Positions 10,875 to 22,066 of a stretch of DNA of 64,000 nucleotides are shown piece by piece. How positions within the stretch are numbered: the first letter of the stretch is position 1; every line of letters begins with the position of its first letter. The notes beneath the pieces were generated by a model. That model did no database searches and was not told the DNA's origin. It was given only the letters and a program-made list of their open reading frames with translations. This DNA is from Datisca glomerata (lineage: Eukaryota > Streptophyta > Magnoliopsida > Cucurbitales > Datiscaceae), in the NCBI GenBank assembly GCA_003255025.1, contig QANY01011336.1, forward strand, positions 2,387,311-2,451,310, read 5' to 3'. Position numbers and translations under genes: made by a program.

Positions 10875-11402
10875 CTACCCCCAGTATCCTTTCAAGACAT
10901 CAGAGGCCATGGTGCTAATAGAAACAGGAAGCATCAAGACCCAGAATGCGGAGCTATGATAAATCGTATTGAAAGAGTTAAGTGGCACCATTATACCTTG
11001 CGGTAATGCAATTTTTTTGGCACGTTGATCAAATATGATATCAAATGCTTCTAAACCTGATTTTCGAGTAAAATAAAACACCAAATCAACATCGGGAAGC
11101 CCATTGGAAATTCCCTGTTGAATGGATTGCTTCCCACCAGACACTTCAGCATTACGGAGGAAGAAAAGAGTAGCGACGGAGACAATAATGAGCAGAATTG
11201 TGATGATTTTGTAGAGGTTTTCTAAGAACCATGTGGTTTGAGAGGAGGGTTGCGCCATTTCTGATTTGGCTCGGAGATGCGGTTTGAGAGGAGAGTTGCG
11301 CCACTTCTGATTTGGCTCGGAGATGCGGTTTGAGAGGAGAGTTGCGCCATTTCTGATTTGGGCTTTTGGCGATTTGAGTTTTGCACGGTCTTGGACCAAC
11401 AT
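10875..11402 (-). pseudogene. STELLO-like (DUF288) gene fragment, chimeric open frame
   Basis: This 175-codon minus-strand frame starts MLVQDRAKLKSPKA, the N-terminus of plant STELLO proteins (Golgi proteins with glycosyltransferase-like features that support cellulose synthase assembly). Residues about 66-86 are the single membrane anchor (NLYKIITILLIIVSVATLFF). The frame then jumps to a later exon: GGKQSIQQGISNGLPDVD, YFTRKSGLEAFDI and HSSAFWVLMLPVSISTMA, ending KGYWG before a stop that looks like read-through into an intron (GTAGAG after GGGG). Most of the catalytic-like domain is absent; full STELLO proteins are several times longer. A 46-base tandem repeat fills residues about 15-57. It remains open despite rearrangement, but expression is unknown. 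Confidence 0.8.
11222..11360. repeat. 46-base tandem repeat inside STELLO fragment
   Basis: The phrase cggtttgagaggagagttg...ctcggagatg recurs at a spacing of 46 bases, nearly three copies. Because 46 is not a multiple of three, the same DNA is read in all three frames in turn, giving three different peptides (QIRNGATLLSNRI, SEPNQKWRNSPLKPH, RAKSEMAQPSSQT). Confidence 0.9.
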
Positions 11403-11765
11403 TGAATTCCAAATCTGAACTTACCCTCACACACACTCAAACATAATCTATGGACCTACGGAAAATCTCGCGGAGAAGGGGGGATGGGCTTCGCGAGGGA
11501 GAAGGGGGGAAGGGCTTCGTTAGGGAATGGGGAAGGGGGAAGGGGGTGGGTGATTTTTAAGAAGGGTAAATTTCATATTTCACTTATCACGTGTAACGTA
11601 CGTGATCAATTAAACTATGTTTATGTTAAGTGAGAGTTAAATTGATAGATTGAGAAAGATGAATGATCAATTAAAAAAATAAATTAATTTAAAAAGATAA
11701 ATTGGTATTAAAGTAAAGTGCTGATAATCTCTATAACATTAATTTTAAAAAAATTTAAAGATAAA

Positions 11766-12000
11766 ATAGTCAATTATGAAATTTAGGGATATGATTTACA
11801 GACTCACTGCACCTGGCCTTAGAAGTAGGTTTTTACTTTCTATTTTTAAAATTTTATTTTTCTTACAAGTACGTTAAGTTTGCATAAACCAAACAGTAGA
11901 TCATATAGGTTCCAAGTTTAAAGAAACCGAAGAATAAGAGTCTAAGACACGACGCAACACTCACGCACGTCGAAGTTTAGCGTAACCCACGAGAGGACAT
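11766..12000. other. Upstream flank of SP1 gene
   Basis: No open frame of note. It lies between the right inverted repeat of the STELLO unit and the poly-C gap, and should contain the SP1 promoter or 5' leader. No clear TATA element was identified. Confidence 0.4.
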
Positions 12001-12041
12001 CCCCCCCCCCCCCCCCCCNNNNNCCCCCCCCCCCCCCCCCC
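12001..12041. other. Poly-C run with 5-base assembly gap
   Basis: Runs of C (12001-12018 and 12024-12041) flank NNNNN at 12019-12023. The sequence here was unresolved, and the length of the homopolymer is not reliable. It lies about 340 bases upstream of the SP1 start codon. Confidence 0.95.
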
Positions 12042-12380
12042 AAAAAAAATCTCCAGTTTTTTCACCCACTCCCAACTCCTCGTATCCGATTCTCACCTTA
12101 ATTTTCTTTCCCAATTCTCACTTTCTTGGAAACCAAACAGAAAATTCAAATCATGATTCCTTTTCTGTGGATTTTAGCTTTCTTCATTCTCTTTTCATTT
12201 CTTGCCTTTTCTCTCAAACCCTAACTCCTCCAATCAATTCCGCATTTCTTCTGTCCATTCGTTGGCGAGATTTCCTCGCTACTTTTGTTGTGTTCTTTTG
12301 TGCTTCCGGTTTTTACGTAATATGAAGATCGTAAGGATTAGTTTCTGCAATTAGGACTAGTGTCGTTGAGTTGATTGAAG

Positions 12381-15300
12381 ATGCTTCCTTGGGGAGGTCT
12401 AAGTTGCTGTTTGAGTGCAGCTGCTCTCTACCTTCTCGGAAGGAGCAGTGGCAGGTTGGTTCTTAGTTACTCTTTATTGTTGACGTCTTTGTATTTTTGT
12501 GTTTGTAAGTTGTGCATAACTTAGCTGCGGCCAGTTGTCGTGAGGCATTATCTAAAGAAAAGCTCTTGTGGTTATGGTTTTGATATTGATGTTTTGTGAA
12601 ATTACAGGGATGCAGAGTTATTAAAATCTGTCACTCGGGTTAATCAGTTGAAGGAGTTGGGTATGCAATTTGTAGCTCCGGACAGATGAATTTTGTTAGT
12701 TAAATATGATCTTTTGGGCATAGATATTTTGTTCTAACCCTTCTACTGCCATGGCAGCTGTTTTCTTGTATGGGTTGCAAAAGTGCCACAACTTGTTAGC
12801 ATTAGAAACATTTGTTGGCAGCTGATGTGTATTGAATTAGTTAAACTATGAAAGAGCCTTGTAATGACAAGATCAAGATGGTCAGTAACGGATGTTGGTT
12901 CTTCTGCATAATAACATTATCGATGAGCTATCTCATATTTGATATCCTTCATTTGTGGAATGGTTACCTTGGCCATCATTTAGTCCGTATGTATGAGTCG
13001 AGTGTGTGAAAGCTTGTTAATACAATGCAAGATATATATGCTTCTGAGTACTCGTCAATTTGAAATATTTTGTGATTCTGGTTATTCATTTTCGTCTTGT
13101 TAGTGACATTTTCAGCTTCAATAGTTCTCTAAGTGGTATTTTTTTTTCCTTTAATTGCAGCTCAGTTACTTGATGCCGAGTGTATATTACCGTTGGTTGT
13201 TGCAATTTCTGGAAGAGTAAGCTCTGAAGCCCCGATTAGCTGTGAATTCAGTGGTCTGCGGGGTGTAATTGTGGAGGAAACGGTACTGGGCATTATTTTC
13301 TCTTAAATCATAAACTCTATCTAGCTTTGATTCTGTAAAGTTTGAACGTATTACTCTCTTTTTTTCTACGTTGTCTACTATTTAAACCTGTGTCATTTTC
13401 TTCTCTAGGCAGAACAACACTTTTTGAAACACAATGATGCCGGTTCATGGATACAGGATTCTGCTCTGATGCTGTCCATGAGTAAAGAGGTTCCCTGGTA
13501 CCTGGTAGGAAGTTTCAAGAGCAAACACATATCTGAGAGTGCCCATTTACATTTGTTGGACTCTATATAATTCAGTTAATGCCCATGGTACAAGGTTTTC
13601 TGATACAAAGATATGTTGATACTTGGTTCTTTTAACAGGATGATGGGACCGCTCGCGCTTTTGTGGTGGGAGCACGAAGTGCCACAGGATTTACGCTACC
13701 AGTGGCAAGTGAAGTTTTTGAAGAGTCCGGCCGTTCTCTTGTACGTGGAACCTTAGATTATCTTCAAGGTCTAAAGGTTTGTCTTGTTTGCATAAGTTTG
13801 TGAATATTATGAATGTACTCTACTGCCCTTATTAAAACTGTCATGGTGTTTTCAGATGCTTGGGGTTAAGAGAATTGAGAGGGTACTGCCGACGGGTACT
13901 TCTTTGACTGTAGTTGGTGAGGTATGTTTTGTTCATAGATATTAAAATATTGGCATTTTGATAAACTTAAAAGTACAAGGTGACATGTTTATGTTTGGAT
14001 GTTAGATATCACTTGTTTTATGTTAGGGAAAATTTATCACACTATTATTATCACTATCGTAATGATGATTTTAGATAATTCCAATGTTTTCCATATAAGA
14101 TGATAGGTAACTGAACATCAGGATGGGGGATGATTCAATGTGTCATCAAATCCATAGATTTTTCCATGGGCTGTTATCATTCCATCTGAAAGCATAGTTT
14201 GTTATAAAAAGCTCTGACTAAATTGCAACTTCAGTTCTGATAAAACACAAATGAGTAGATCTGGTTCAATTTTGAATTGGACTTTTTTTTAAAAGATGCA
14301 TAAATGAGGTCATGTGTGCAATATTGTGACACATGTACAAGCACACCCTGTCAGGGCATGGTACTTTTTGTAATTCTTTAGGATCCATTACTTATAATTA
14401 TTCTTTCTTGAAATTTCAATTAGGCAGCCAAAGATGACATTGGTACCATCCGGATCCAGCGTCCACACAAGGGGCCATTTTATGTTACCCCAAAACCAAT
14501 TGATCAACTCATTGTCAATCTTGGGAAGTGGGCAAGGTTTTTCATATTCATGGAATTATACATATCTTTTCTTCAATCCTCCCATTTATGCATGAACAGA
14601 TTTTTGTTTGAGTATAGTAACCCGGATGTTTACCAGGTGGTATAAGTACGCATCTATGGGCTTGACTGTATTTGGTCTGTATCTAATTGCAAAGCATGCT
14701 ATTCAATTTATCATGGAAAGAAAGCGCCGTTGGGAATTGCAGAAAAGGTATTTTCCCATTGTCATGTCAATGTTAGTTGCAAATTGAATATTATTAGAAG
14801 TAATTTCTTTGGGGTTTGATATGAAAAAAAAACTGCATATGATATCTTTCGTTCGAACAAAAGGAAGCAACTCCTCCTCATGAGATTTTAGTAAGAAACA
14901 AGCGGACTTATTAGATACCATTTATTCCTCAATATAATCAAGCGTTGATGCAGGGTTCTAGCTGCAGCTGCTAAGAGATTAGGGCAAGAGAATGAAGGTG
15001 CTTTGCAACTATCTTTAGTATGTAACTTTTGAATTATATACGTGTTTTGGTAAATGACGGTCGAGTTCTTTTACAGGTCAAGTTGAAAAGGCTGACAATT
15101 CATCTAATGGACCAAAGAGAGACCAGATGCCAGATCTTTGTGTGATATGCCTTGAGCAGGACTACAATGCTGTTTTTGTCCCGTAAGAAACCATTCCTTT
15201 TCCTTCTTCTTTGTAATCTTCATTTTTTGTTTTCAATTTCAAAATGGCATCCCTCCTATATGTTTCTTTTCAGTTATATTTGGTGACGTGCTTGACTGAG

Positions 15301-15723
15301 ACTAGTTTTACGTAAAAATTATTAATCGTGCATATAATACTTTTCTCTTAACAAATTCTTTTCTGATGGTGCTACAGAGAATTAGGAAAATGACAACTAT
15401 ATTTCCCTCTTTGGATGTTTTATGTGATAATAGCTTCTTTGAATGCTTAGTGTGATTCTGGTTATGTGTACTTAGTTTACATCGTGTTTAGTTAACTCTT
15501 ATGGGACTAAAAATTGGCTATAGCTCACACAGAATTGATGTTGATTAAGCTCACTGAACTGATCTGATCATTAAATGTAATTTGTGTCCTGGAATAAATC
15601 TGACAAATATTGATTTTCAGGTGCGGTCATATGTGCTGCTGTATAACATGCTCTTCACACTTGACCAACTGTCCTCTTTGCCGAAGACGAATTGAACAGG
15701 CGGTGAAGACTTTCCGCCATTGA
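12381..15723 (+). CDS. SP1: SP1-type chloroplast outer-envelope RING E3 ubiquitin ligase, 11 exons
   Basis: Exons by GT-AG junctions that keep the frame: 12381-12454, 12608-12660, 13161-13282, 13409-13504, 13639-13776, 13856-13921, 14424-14536, 14637-14747, 14954-14997, 15077-15182, 15621-15723. They sum to 1026 bases, 341 residues, the usual size for SP1. The protein starts MLPWGGLSCCLSAAALYLLG, an N-terminal membrane segment, followed by the GIDE/BAM-like intermembrane domain (SKEVPWYL, EESGRSLVRGTLDYLQGLK, RIERVLPTG). A second membrane segment spans about 222-247. A C-terminal C3HC4 RING has ligands C294, C297, C309, H311, C315, C318, C325 and C328. In Arabidopsis SP1 ubiquitinates TOC import components, with the RING facing the cytosol, so plastid import machinery can be remodelled. 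No defect was seen; the start is the first ATG and matches the family N-terminus. SPL1 and SPL2 paralogues are less likely, but an alignment would settle it. Confidence 0.93.
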
Positions 15724-16200
15724 GGTTATGCTTTGAGGACTTGCAGGCATTTGCAATTTGAGAACCTGAAGGAGTGGACTAAAAGCAAGAATCTGATAAC
15801 AGCTACAACTTTTCTAGAGGAAGGCAGCTGAACCTCTCCTGATGGTACAAGATTCTTGCCAGCAAATGTTGTATATCTTTTTCCTATTCTGGGAATACAA
15901 ATTTCTGTGAGTAGGAAATTTAAGAACATTGCATTGTGTATTAACCATTATAATAATAGTCTTGAGAGCCTGTGAAATTGTACATGATTAACGACTAGCT
16001 TTGTAAAATGACATAATTTATAGAAAATCTTACAATCTTCCATGGTCGAAGCTTTGTCTTATTTGCCTTCACCATCCCCATGATAAATTTCCATCATCTT
16101 ACCCAAATATTGGTTTCTTTCTCTCTTTGCAGAACTATCTGCACTTTTGCGCGAGTATTCGACATATGTGGGTACTTGTAACTCCTTTTGCGCCATTGCT
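15724..16200 (+). other. Probable SP1 3' untranslated region
   Basis: The stretch after the SP1 stop has no coding frame on the plus strand and is T-rich with AT-rich blocks near 15930-15960 (attataataatag) that could serve as plant polyadenylation signals. The transcript end cannot be fixed from sequence. Confidence 0.45.
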
Positions 16201-17168
16201 TGGTATCAACTGACGTTGTAACACATGGTTATAATTATATACTTTGTCCTTTAACTCTGTTCGCGCTATGGATGAGCAAAAATTCATTAGAATGACAGAA
16301 TGCGTTTTACATTTCCATATTGCAATACTAGATAGTTAGACTGAGGCGGTACCACTACATATCATAGACTCAGGGAATTGGATCATCTCTGATTCAGTCA
16401 ATAGTAAAAAATAATGGTAATTATGTTCCTGATATCTTGGCCGTTCATTCGATTTTGAACAGCTCATATTTGAGTTACACGAAGAATGAAAAAAAGAGTT
16501 CAAAATGTTTTCTTTTTGTGCTTTTGAAGTTAGATCCAGGTCGTTCAAAATCAAATAAATGGTCTAGATCCGATGGTTTCTTATCTAGTTTACCTAACCG
16601 AGTATCTAAGCTTGTCCAAGTGAATTGGCTATTAAGCTTAACATAATTGTTTATTGTCACGATAATGTTATTATTATTCTCCCATGCTTTTTGAGTAAGA
16701 TGAGTGGAATCACTATTTTTTGTGTGGTTGCATTGCTAACATTAGGAGATTCGTCCCCAAAAGGTTTGTTCTTTTGTCAAACTTAGACACTCCGATTCCA
16801 ATACCAAGAAGATGCTTCTTTCTGAAAGACTGAAACAGAGCTTTCTTGTACTGTTAAACATCTAGAGAGTATTACAGCCTTGAGTCTGTTCAATACTTGA
16901 ATTTCTCAATCTCAAAAAGTGGGAATCTGATTCCAAACATCACATCACTCGGAAAAACTTGAAAAATTCTCCCTCCTTTTACTGTTATATTAAGAGTCTT
17001 AGGAAAGATTCTTAACTTATGTCTGAAAATGAGAGAAAGATGGTTTCACACTAAGCTTTCCTTCAGTGTTTAGATAAACAGATAAATACCAGTTTCTCCA
17101 CTCAAAGGTGCACACGCCAATCATCTATCTCTGTCATCACAGACTCCTGTTTCTTCTAATCATATCAA
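16201..17168. other. Intergenic between SP1 and the 189-residue gene
   Basis: No supported gene. 16437-16560 contains ggccgttcattcgattttga and a partly inverted counterpart (tcgttcaaaatcaaa), which may be a short decayed repeat. The promoter of the next gene should lie in the right half; ctgttatattaagag near 16982 is a weak TATA-like site. Confidence 0.45.
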
Positions 17169-17738
17169 ATGGTGAAGAATCACAATAGCTCAAACTCCAC
17201 TGGTATGTTTGAGAAACTTTGCAATACCATTGGAGATAACTGTCCAGCTCACAGAAAAATGTCTCGTCTTTCAGACCGCCATCATGAACGACCCGCTTCT
17301 CCAAATCCCGACTCGGATATAATTATCCAATACCATGAAACACCAGAAAACATCAAAACAGATGGAAAAGTCCCCATACAACAAATTGGTTCGCCAAAAG
17401 TGAGTAAAAACAAGCATAAGACTGAGATCACTGTGGAAAAACACAAGGCCAAGCTAGAATCACAGGTGAAAGCAGCTAATAATGAAGGTAAGAAATCAGG
17501 AAAAGATGTAAATGAAGCATTTAGTGAATATATTCATCGCGTGAAGATTAAAATCAGATCTATATCGAGTTTGGGTGGTGGAAAGAACATGTCAAGCATG
17601 GAAAATACTTCTGCTACAAAGAAAAATCACAATGTGAGAGATCAATTTTCCGATTATATTCATCATGCTAAGGTTAAGCTTAGAACTACTTCGTCAAGTG
17701 TCAGTTCCAGCATGGGTACTCCCGTTAAAAGAGAGTAG
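17169..17738 (+). CDS. Uncharacterised 189-residue plant protein with duplicated FS-x-YIH motif
   Basis: A single uninterrupted frame starts at an ATG preceded by an AT-rich leader and ends TAG at 17736-17738. The protein is hydrophilic and basic with many Lys, Ser and Asn and no membrane segment or signal peptide. A motif occurs twice: FSEYIHRVKIKIRSIS (residues 118-133) and FSDYIHHAKVKLRTTS (160-175). Each is followed by a Ser/Gly-rich tract. The rest looks disordered. I do not recognise the family with certainty; the motif spacing suggests two short amphipathic or basic binding segments. The next gene upstream is SP1, with about 1.4 kb between them. The duplicated, conserved motif argues for a real gene rather than a chance frame. 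AT-rich AATAAA-like sequence near 17864-17876 may be its polyadenylation signal. Confidence 0.72.
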   Translation: MVKNHNSSNSTGMFEKLCNTIGDNCPAHRKMSRLSDRHHERPASPNPDSDIIIQYHETPENIKTDGKVPIQQIGSPKVSKNKHKTEITVEKHKAKLESQVKAANNEGKKSGKDVNEAFSEYIHRVKIKIRSISSLGGGKNMSSMENTSATKKNHNVRDQFSDYIHHAKVKLRTTSSSVSSSMGTPVKRE

Positions 17739-18099
17739 AAGAGATCGACTTAAGCCAACAGTGTTTGATTTATGCTGCTGAATCTAGCCTGGTTATGTAT
17801 GCTTATCTGGTGTATATTATTTCCTTACTAGCATGTATCTGTGTGCGTTCTCTATCAGTTTATTGAATAATAAATTCAAACTCTCTATCCTCGTGGGGAT
17901 TGATAAAAAAGAGATGCTGATTTTCTGTTGCAAAGGAAAATGACTTGTGCATGATGGTGATGTGTATTTTCTTCATTTTCATGGACTCTCTCTCATTGTG
18001 GTTTGTGAGAAAATCTTCACCATTCCACAGTGCTAAATGTGTAAACTCTTTTCAAATTTCATGAATTCATATATTATCTTAAATCAAAAAATGAATAGT
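17739..18099. other. Downstream flank of the 189-residue gene
   Basis: No gene is seen. It holds the likely 3' untranslated region (to about 17890) and AT-rich spacer up to the left LTR of the next transposon. Confidence 0.5.
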
Positions 18100-18612
18100 G
18101 GACGGTCAAAATCTCACATGACCCGTAGTAAGATCTAGACTGAAAACTCAATCGAAGAGAAGATAGAACGAGAACCGTAGAATCAACTAGGCGGTTATGA
18201 AGAAGAGACCAATCAGATGAAAGTACACGGCTTGTCAACGTGACAATCCAAGAAAATCAATCAAGATCATTAGATCAACTAGATGGTTGTGAAGGGGAGC
18301 ATCGGAAAATATTTCATGGAGATATCTATCAATCCCCCAAAACTTGCAACAGAATAGAGAGATTTATTATTATTTAATTATCACCTTCTTGTATAAATAG
18401 AGACATATGTAACAACATAGGGGGGACTAAGACCGATACAACAATGTATAATCCAAAATACAATAGAACATCATAAGTCTTCCCGTGGTTTTTCTCCTCT
18501 TTAAGAGTTTTTCACGTAAATTATGGTGTCTCTATTCTCTCATTCTCTCTCTAAATTAGTATTTTTATTATCCGTTCATAGAGGATTTTCTATATAAAAA
18601 ATATCATTTACA
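18100..18612 (+). repeat. Left LTR of non-autonomous element copy 1
   Basis: It matches 22067-22530 over most of its length (ggttgtgaaggggagcatc, tcccccaaaacttgcaac, acatcataag). It ends ATTTACA at 18612. The first 60 or so bases are missing from the right LTR. The exact 5' base is uncertain by a few bases. Confidence 0.85.
18392..18400 (+). promoter_or_regulatory. TATA box in left LTR
   Basis: TATAAATAG, a strong plant TATA element, is preserved in both LTRs (here and at 22312-22320). It fits an RNA polymerase II promoter for the element's own transcript, placing the start about 30 bases downstream. Confidence 0.7.
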
Positions 18613-18633
18613 TTTTGATGTTTTCATTGAGAG
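18613..18633 (+). other. Primer-binding-like site, copy 1
   Basis: Directly after the LTR the sequence reads TTTTGATGTTTTCATTGAG. It is a mutated form of TGGTGCTTTCATTGAGAG, which occupies the same place in the Gypsy element (34069-34089, minus), and a related form is found in copy 2 (36695-36715). The matching tRNA was not identified. Confidence 0.65.
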
Positions 18634-19349
18634 TGGGAGAAAAACTCGAGAAATCCCTTCCAAAATTCTCAAAACCAAATCAAACGTCTCCTCAACAACG
18701 GAAATGGAAGTAGATTTGAAAGTGGAGTAAAAACAAAAGCTGGAGTAGAAACAAAAACAGAAGCAAAAATAGAAACGACAACGAGTACGAGACCAAAAAC
18801 GGAAACAAAGAACGGTAAACTCATTCCTTGCATATTATATTGGCCTTATTCTTTCACCATTATTATTTTCTAAAGTAAAAAAATGAATAGATCTGAAAAA
18901 GCGGTAGAAAGAATTTGTTAAATCATTTTGATATATGATAAATAAAATTTTGAATTTTAAATAATGAAATATCTTATTTGAAACTTGTTATGATAATATT
19001 ACTTTAAATTTTAAGTTTTAAAATCAAATTAAATTTTGAATTCTAATTCAAATTTTGAGTTTAAGTTTATCTCAAACTATAAAAAAGAAAAAAAATACGT
19101 CCACCATTGGTGAAGGGAAACATAATTTTTCTTTATCAGTGTATTGTCAAAGAATTTATCTTTCATTTTCTATGTGCAAAAGTGCATAAAAATAAGGGGT
19201 GAACAAACGATGAAACGTAAACGATGACTCACAAAGTAATTCCGCAACGGAAATACCCAATCACTTCCTCTATGTACAAATTTGAAGCATCTCGCAAAAT
19301 GAAACACGAAATCAAAAGGATACAGATTACATGGTGAATCCTATGCTAT

Positions 19350-20290
19350 TGTAAAGATACAAAAATATACTTTTTGAGAAATTTGACGGAATTCAATTTG
19401 GAGCACCCGATCAAAAATTACGGTAGTTTTTGTTGGTGCTGTTTAGGAAAGTAAACCTATTCACACCTTTTGAATTTAATTTTTTAAACTGTATCAATTT
19501 AGATAAAATTACGTACCACATTATATATTATTAGAATGATATGTATGTCTACTTTTTGGAAAATATTGGAGAACTCGATTCGGAGCAACAAATGTTATGA
19601 TAATTTTAATGAGAAAAATTAAACTGTACCATGATAGAGAATCATATGACAAATCTTACACCATCAGAAATATAAGTCTACTTTTTGAAGAATTTTACAG
19701 AATTCAGTTTGGAGCTTTCGATCCAAAATTATGGTAATTATTGTACATATTGCTAAGCAAAGTAAGACTATTCACATCTTTCACATTGAACTTTAAAATG
19801 TATCGATTTAGATAGAACTACATGAAAAATTATATATCGTTGGAAATATATGGATGTCTACTTTTTATATAATTTTACAGCGCTTGATTTGGAGTTCCCA
19901 ATAAAATGTTATGATAATTTTCATGAAGGTTATTCATGAAAGAAGATTATGCAGAACTAACAATTTCAGAAATTATACTGTATCAATTGGAAGCTAAGTA
20001 CTTGGCGAATCATATATTATTACAAAGATACAAAATCAAATTCTTGGAGAATTTTATGGAATTCAACTTGGAACTCCCGAGAAAAAGTTATGATGATTTT
20101 CATATAGAATGTTCAGAAAAGAAGATAGTGCAGATAAGTCAGCTTCAATCATAAAAAAATGCACCGATGTAGGAATAGTTACTTGGTGATTCATATATTT
20201 TCATGAAGATAGAGAGTCAGCTTCCTAAAAAAATTTATAGAGTGAGATTCTGAGCTCCCTACAGAAAATTATGACATGATACGTGAAGAC
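19350..20290. repeat. Tandem array of about 160-180-base units
   Basis: A phrase close to gatacaaatctactttttg followed by aattttacggaattcaattt, ggagct and aaaagttatgataattttca recurs with spacing of about 160-180 bases, at roughly 19360, 19540, 19670, 19850, 20030 and 20210. Units are strongly diverged. The same array appears at 37870-38690. Confidence 0.75.
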
Positions 20291-20359
20291 TGCTTAAAAG
20301 TAAAGTTGATTCTAACTTACAAGATAAATTTCTGGTGTCAACTCTTTATCTTCTACAGC

Positions 20360-21220
20360 AAAGTAAACAAACAAGGTCGATGGTTCTTTGGCCTAAACAC
20401 TTGAGAGCGCGGAAAACCTTATCTCATAAATGTGGAAAGCAAGATCGGCGGTCCTTTGGCGTAAGCCCGAGCCGAAAAAATCTTCTCTCAGAAATGTGAA
20501 AACAAGGTCGACGGTCTTTTGGCCTAAGTCTTTGAGAGCAGAAAAACCTTCTTTATAAATGTAGAGAACAAGGTCGGCGGTCATTTGACCTAAGCCGTTA
20601 ACAATGAGAAAAAGCTTCTCTAAAAAACATGGAAAACAAATAAGGTCGGCGGTCTTCTAGCCTAGGTCATTGAGAACATGCAAGTCATAGAGCATTTTCT
20701 TAGAAATGAACAAAAAAATTAAGGTCCAAGTCTATGAAAACGGATAACTCAGAAACATGAGCACATTTTTTTCTAGAATGAAGATGGAGCCATGGTTCTT
20801 TATTTAAACCCAAGTCATTGAGAGCAGGTGATTCTCAAGTCTTTCTCTCATAAATGTATAAAATGGAGATGGGCCAAGGTTCTTTATTTGAACTTAAGTC
20901 TTTGAGAACGGGCAGTTCATAAGTCCTTCCTCTCAAAATGAAGACGGGGCCAAGGTTTTTTATTTAAACCTAAGTCATTGGGAGTGAGCAGGTTGTAATT
21001 CATTCATCTCAGAATGAAGACGAGGCCATGGTTCTTATTTGAATCTAAGTCATTGAGAAAATGGCGTTTCATACGTCATTTCTTTCAAAATGAAGATGGG
21101 GCCATAACTCTTTATTTGAACCTAAGTTCTTGGGAAAATGACATTTTATAAGTCATTCTGTCAGGATGAAAACAGTGACATAGTTCTTAGAAATGGACAT
21201 ATAATAAGTCCTTACCTCTA
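20360..21220. repeat. Tandem array of about 60-90-base units
   Basis: Units carry aaggtcggcggtc, then ggcctaagtc and ttgagag, and later gggccatggttctttatttg, aacctaagtc and cttctctcaaaatgaag. Spacing is about 65 bases in the first half and about 85-90 in the second. A related array lies at 38790-39780 in the sister element. Confidence 0.75.
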
Positions 21221-22051
21221 AAAGAAATTAAAGTATTATCCTAAGGAATGGATTTCACAACTGGAAAGAAACAATTATTCTCAAGAGAACTGGGACCAAA
21301 AGATTCCTAAGTGTTTAAGAACAAATTTCGTTGAAAACTTGAAGTCGGTACAACATCGGTTTTTTTATCCCCAAATTTTGCTAAGTTTTTTTTTAATAAA
21401 GTACAATAAAAGAGAGTTCAATAGAAAAAAAATTGCACTAACAAAGTGATTCTTATTGATCGTAGAAAAAAGGAAAATAAGAAAATGGGAGAAACTCTAT
21501 CAATGAGTCCGTAGCAAGAAAAATGGAAAAATTTCTACCAATGAACGTGGGGCGTCAAACGAGAACCCTTGTGATGAAATTATGAAATGGTACTCTCATT
21601 CCTTACTCATTTCAATAAATTATTATGTTATGTTCTTGTACAATATTCTTGTCACATATCTTAACATACGAAAGAAAGAAAAAAAAATGAAGAAACGAGA
21701 GAAACTCTATCAATGAGCCCGCAGTGAAGAAAATGAAAAAACTCTATCTGAGCCCGTAGTTAAAGGAATAGAAAAACATAGCAACAAATGAAGGAGAAGT
21801 AATCATCATCATCAGCAAACTGACCAAAAAGTTATTCGACAAATGGTCGAATAGTTAAAACCACCATTGGCAGAAGAGCGTAACGGTAGAAAGAAAAGGA
21901 GAAACCACAATTGACAGCAAACGGTCAAAAAGTTGCCTGAAAAACTATGTCGCATGTCTCCAAGAAGCACATGAGAATAGAAACAAGCAGACATAACGTC
22001 AGAATAAGAAAATACAAATCATTACACCTCAATGAATAAAATTTCGTTGAG

Positions 22052-22066
22052 TGTAGTGGGGGCCAA
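22052..22066 (+). other. Polypurine tract, copy 1
   Basis: TGTAGTGGGGGCCAA sits directly before the right LTR, as expected for the plus-strand DNA primer. The sister element has gtgtaaaggggccaa at the same place. Confidence 0.7.

Larger units (their letters stand above)
10325..11765. mobile_element. Putative Pack-type DNA transposon carrying a STELLO fragment
   Basis: Imperfect inverted repeats of about 110 bases lie at roughly 10335-10445 and 11625-11755. Shared blocks in matching order include GCACTTT, an AATA-TTA block, and ATCTATCAATTTA. They enclose only the STELLO-derived reading frame and flanking non-coding sequence. The unit abuts the right end of the previous inverted-repeat unit. 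This is the architecture of a non-autonomous DNA transposon that captured host exons. No transposase or clear target duplication is visible. Confidence 0.55.
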
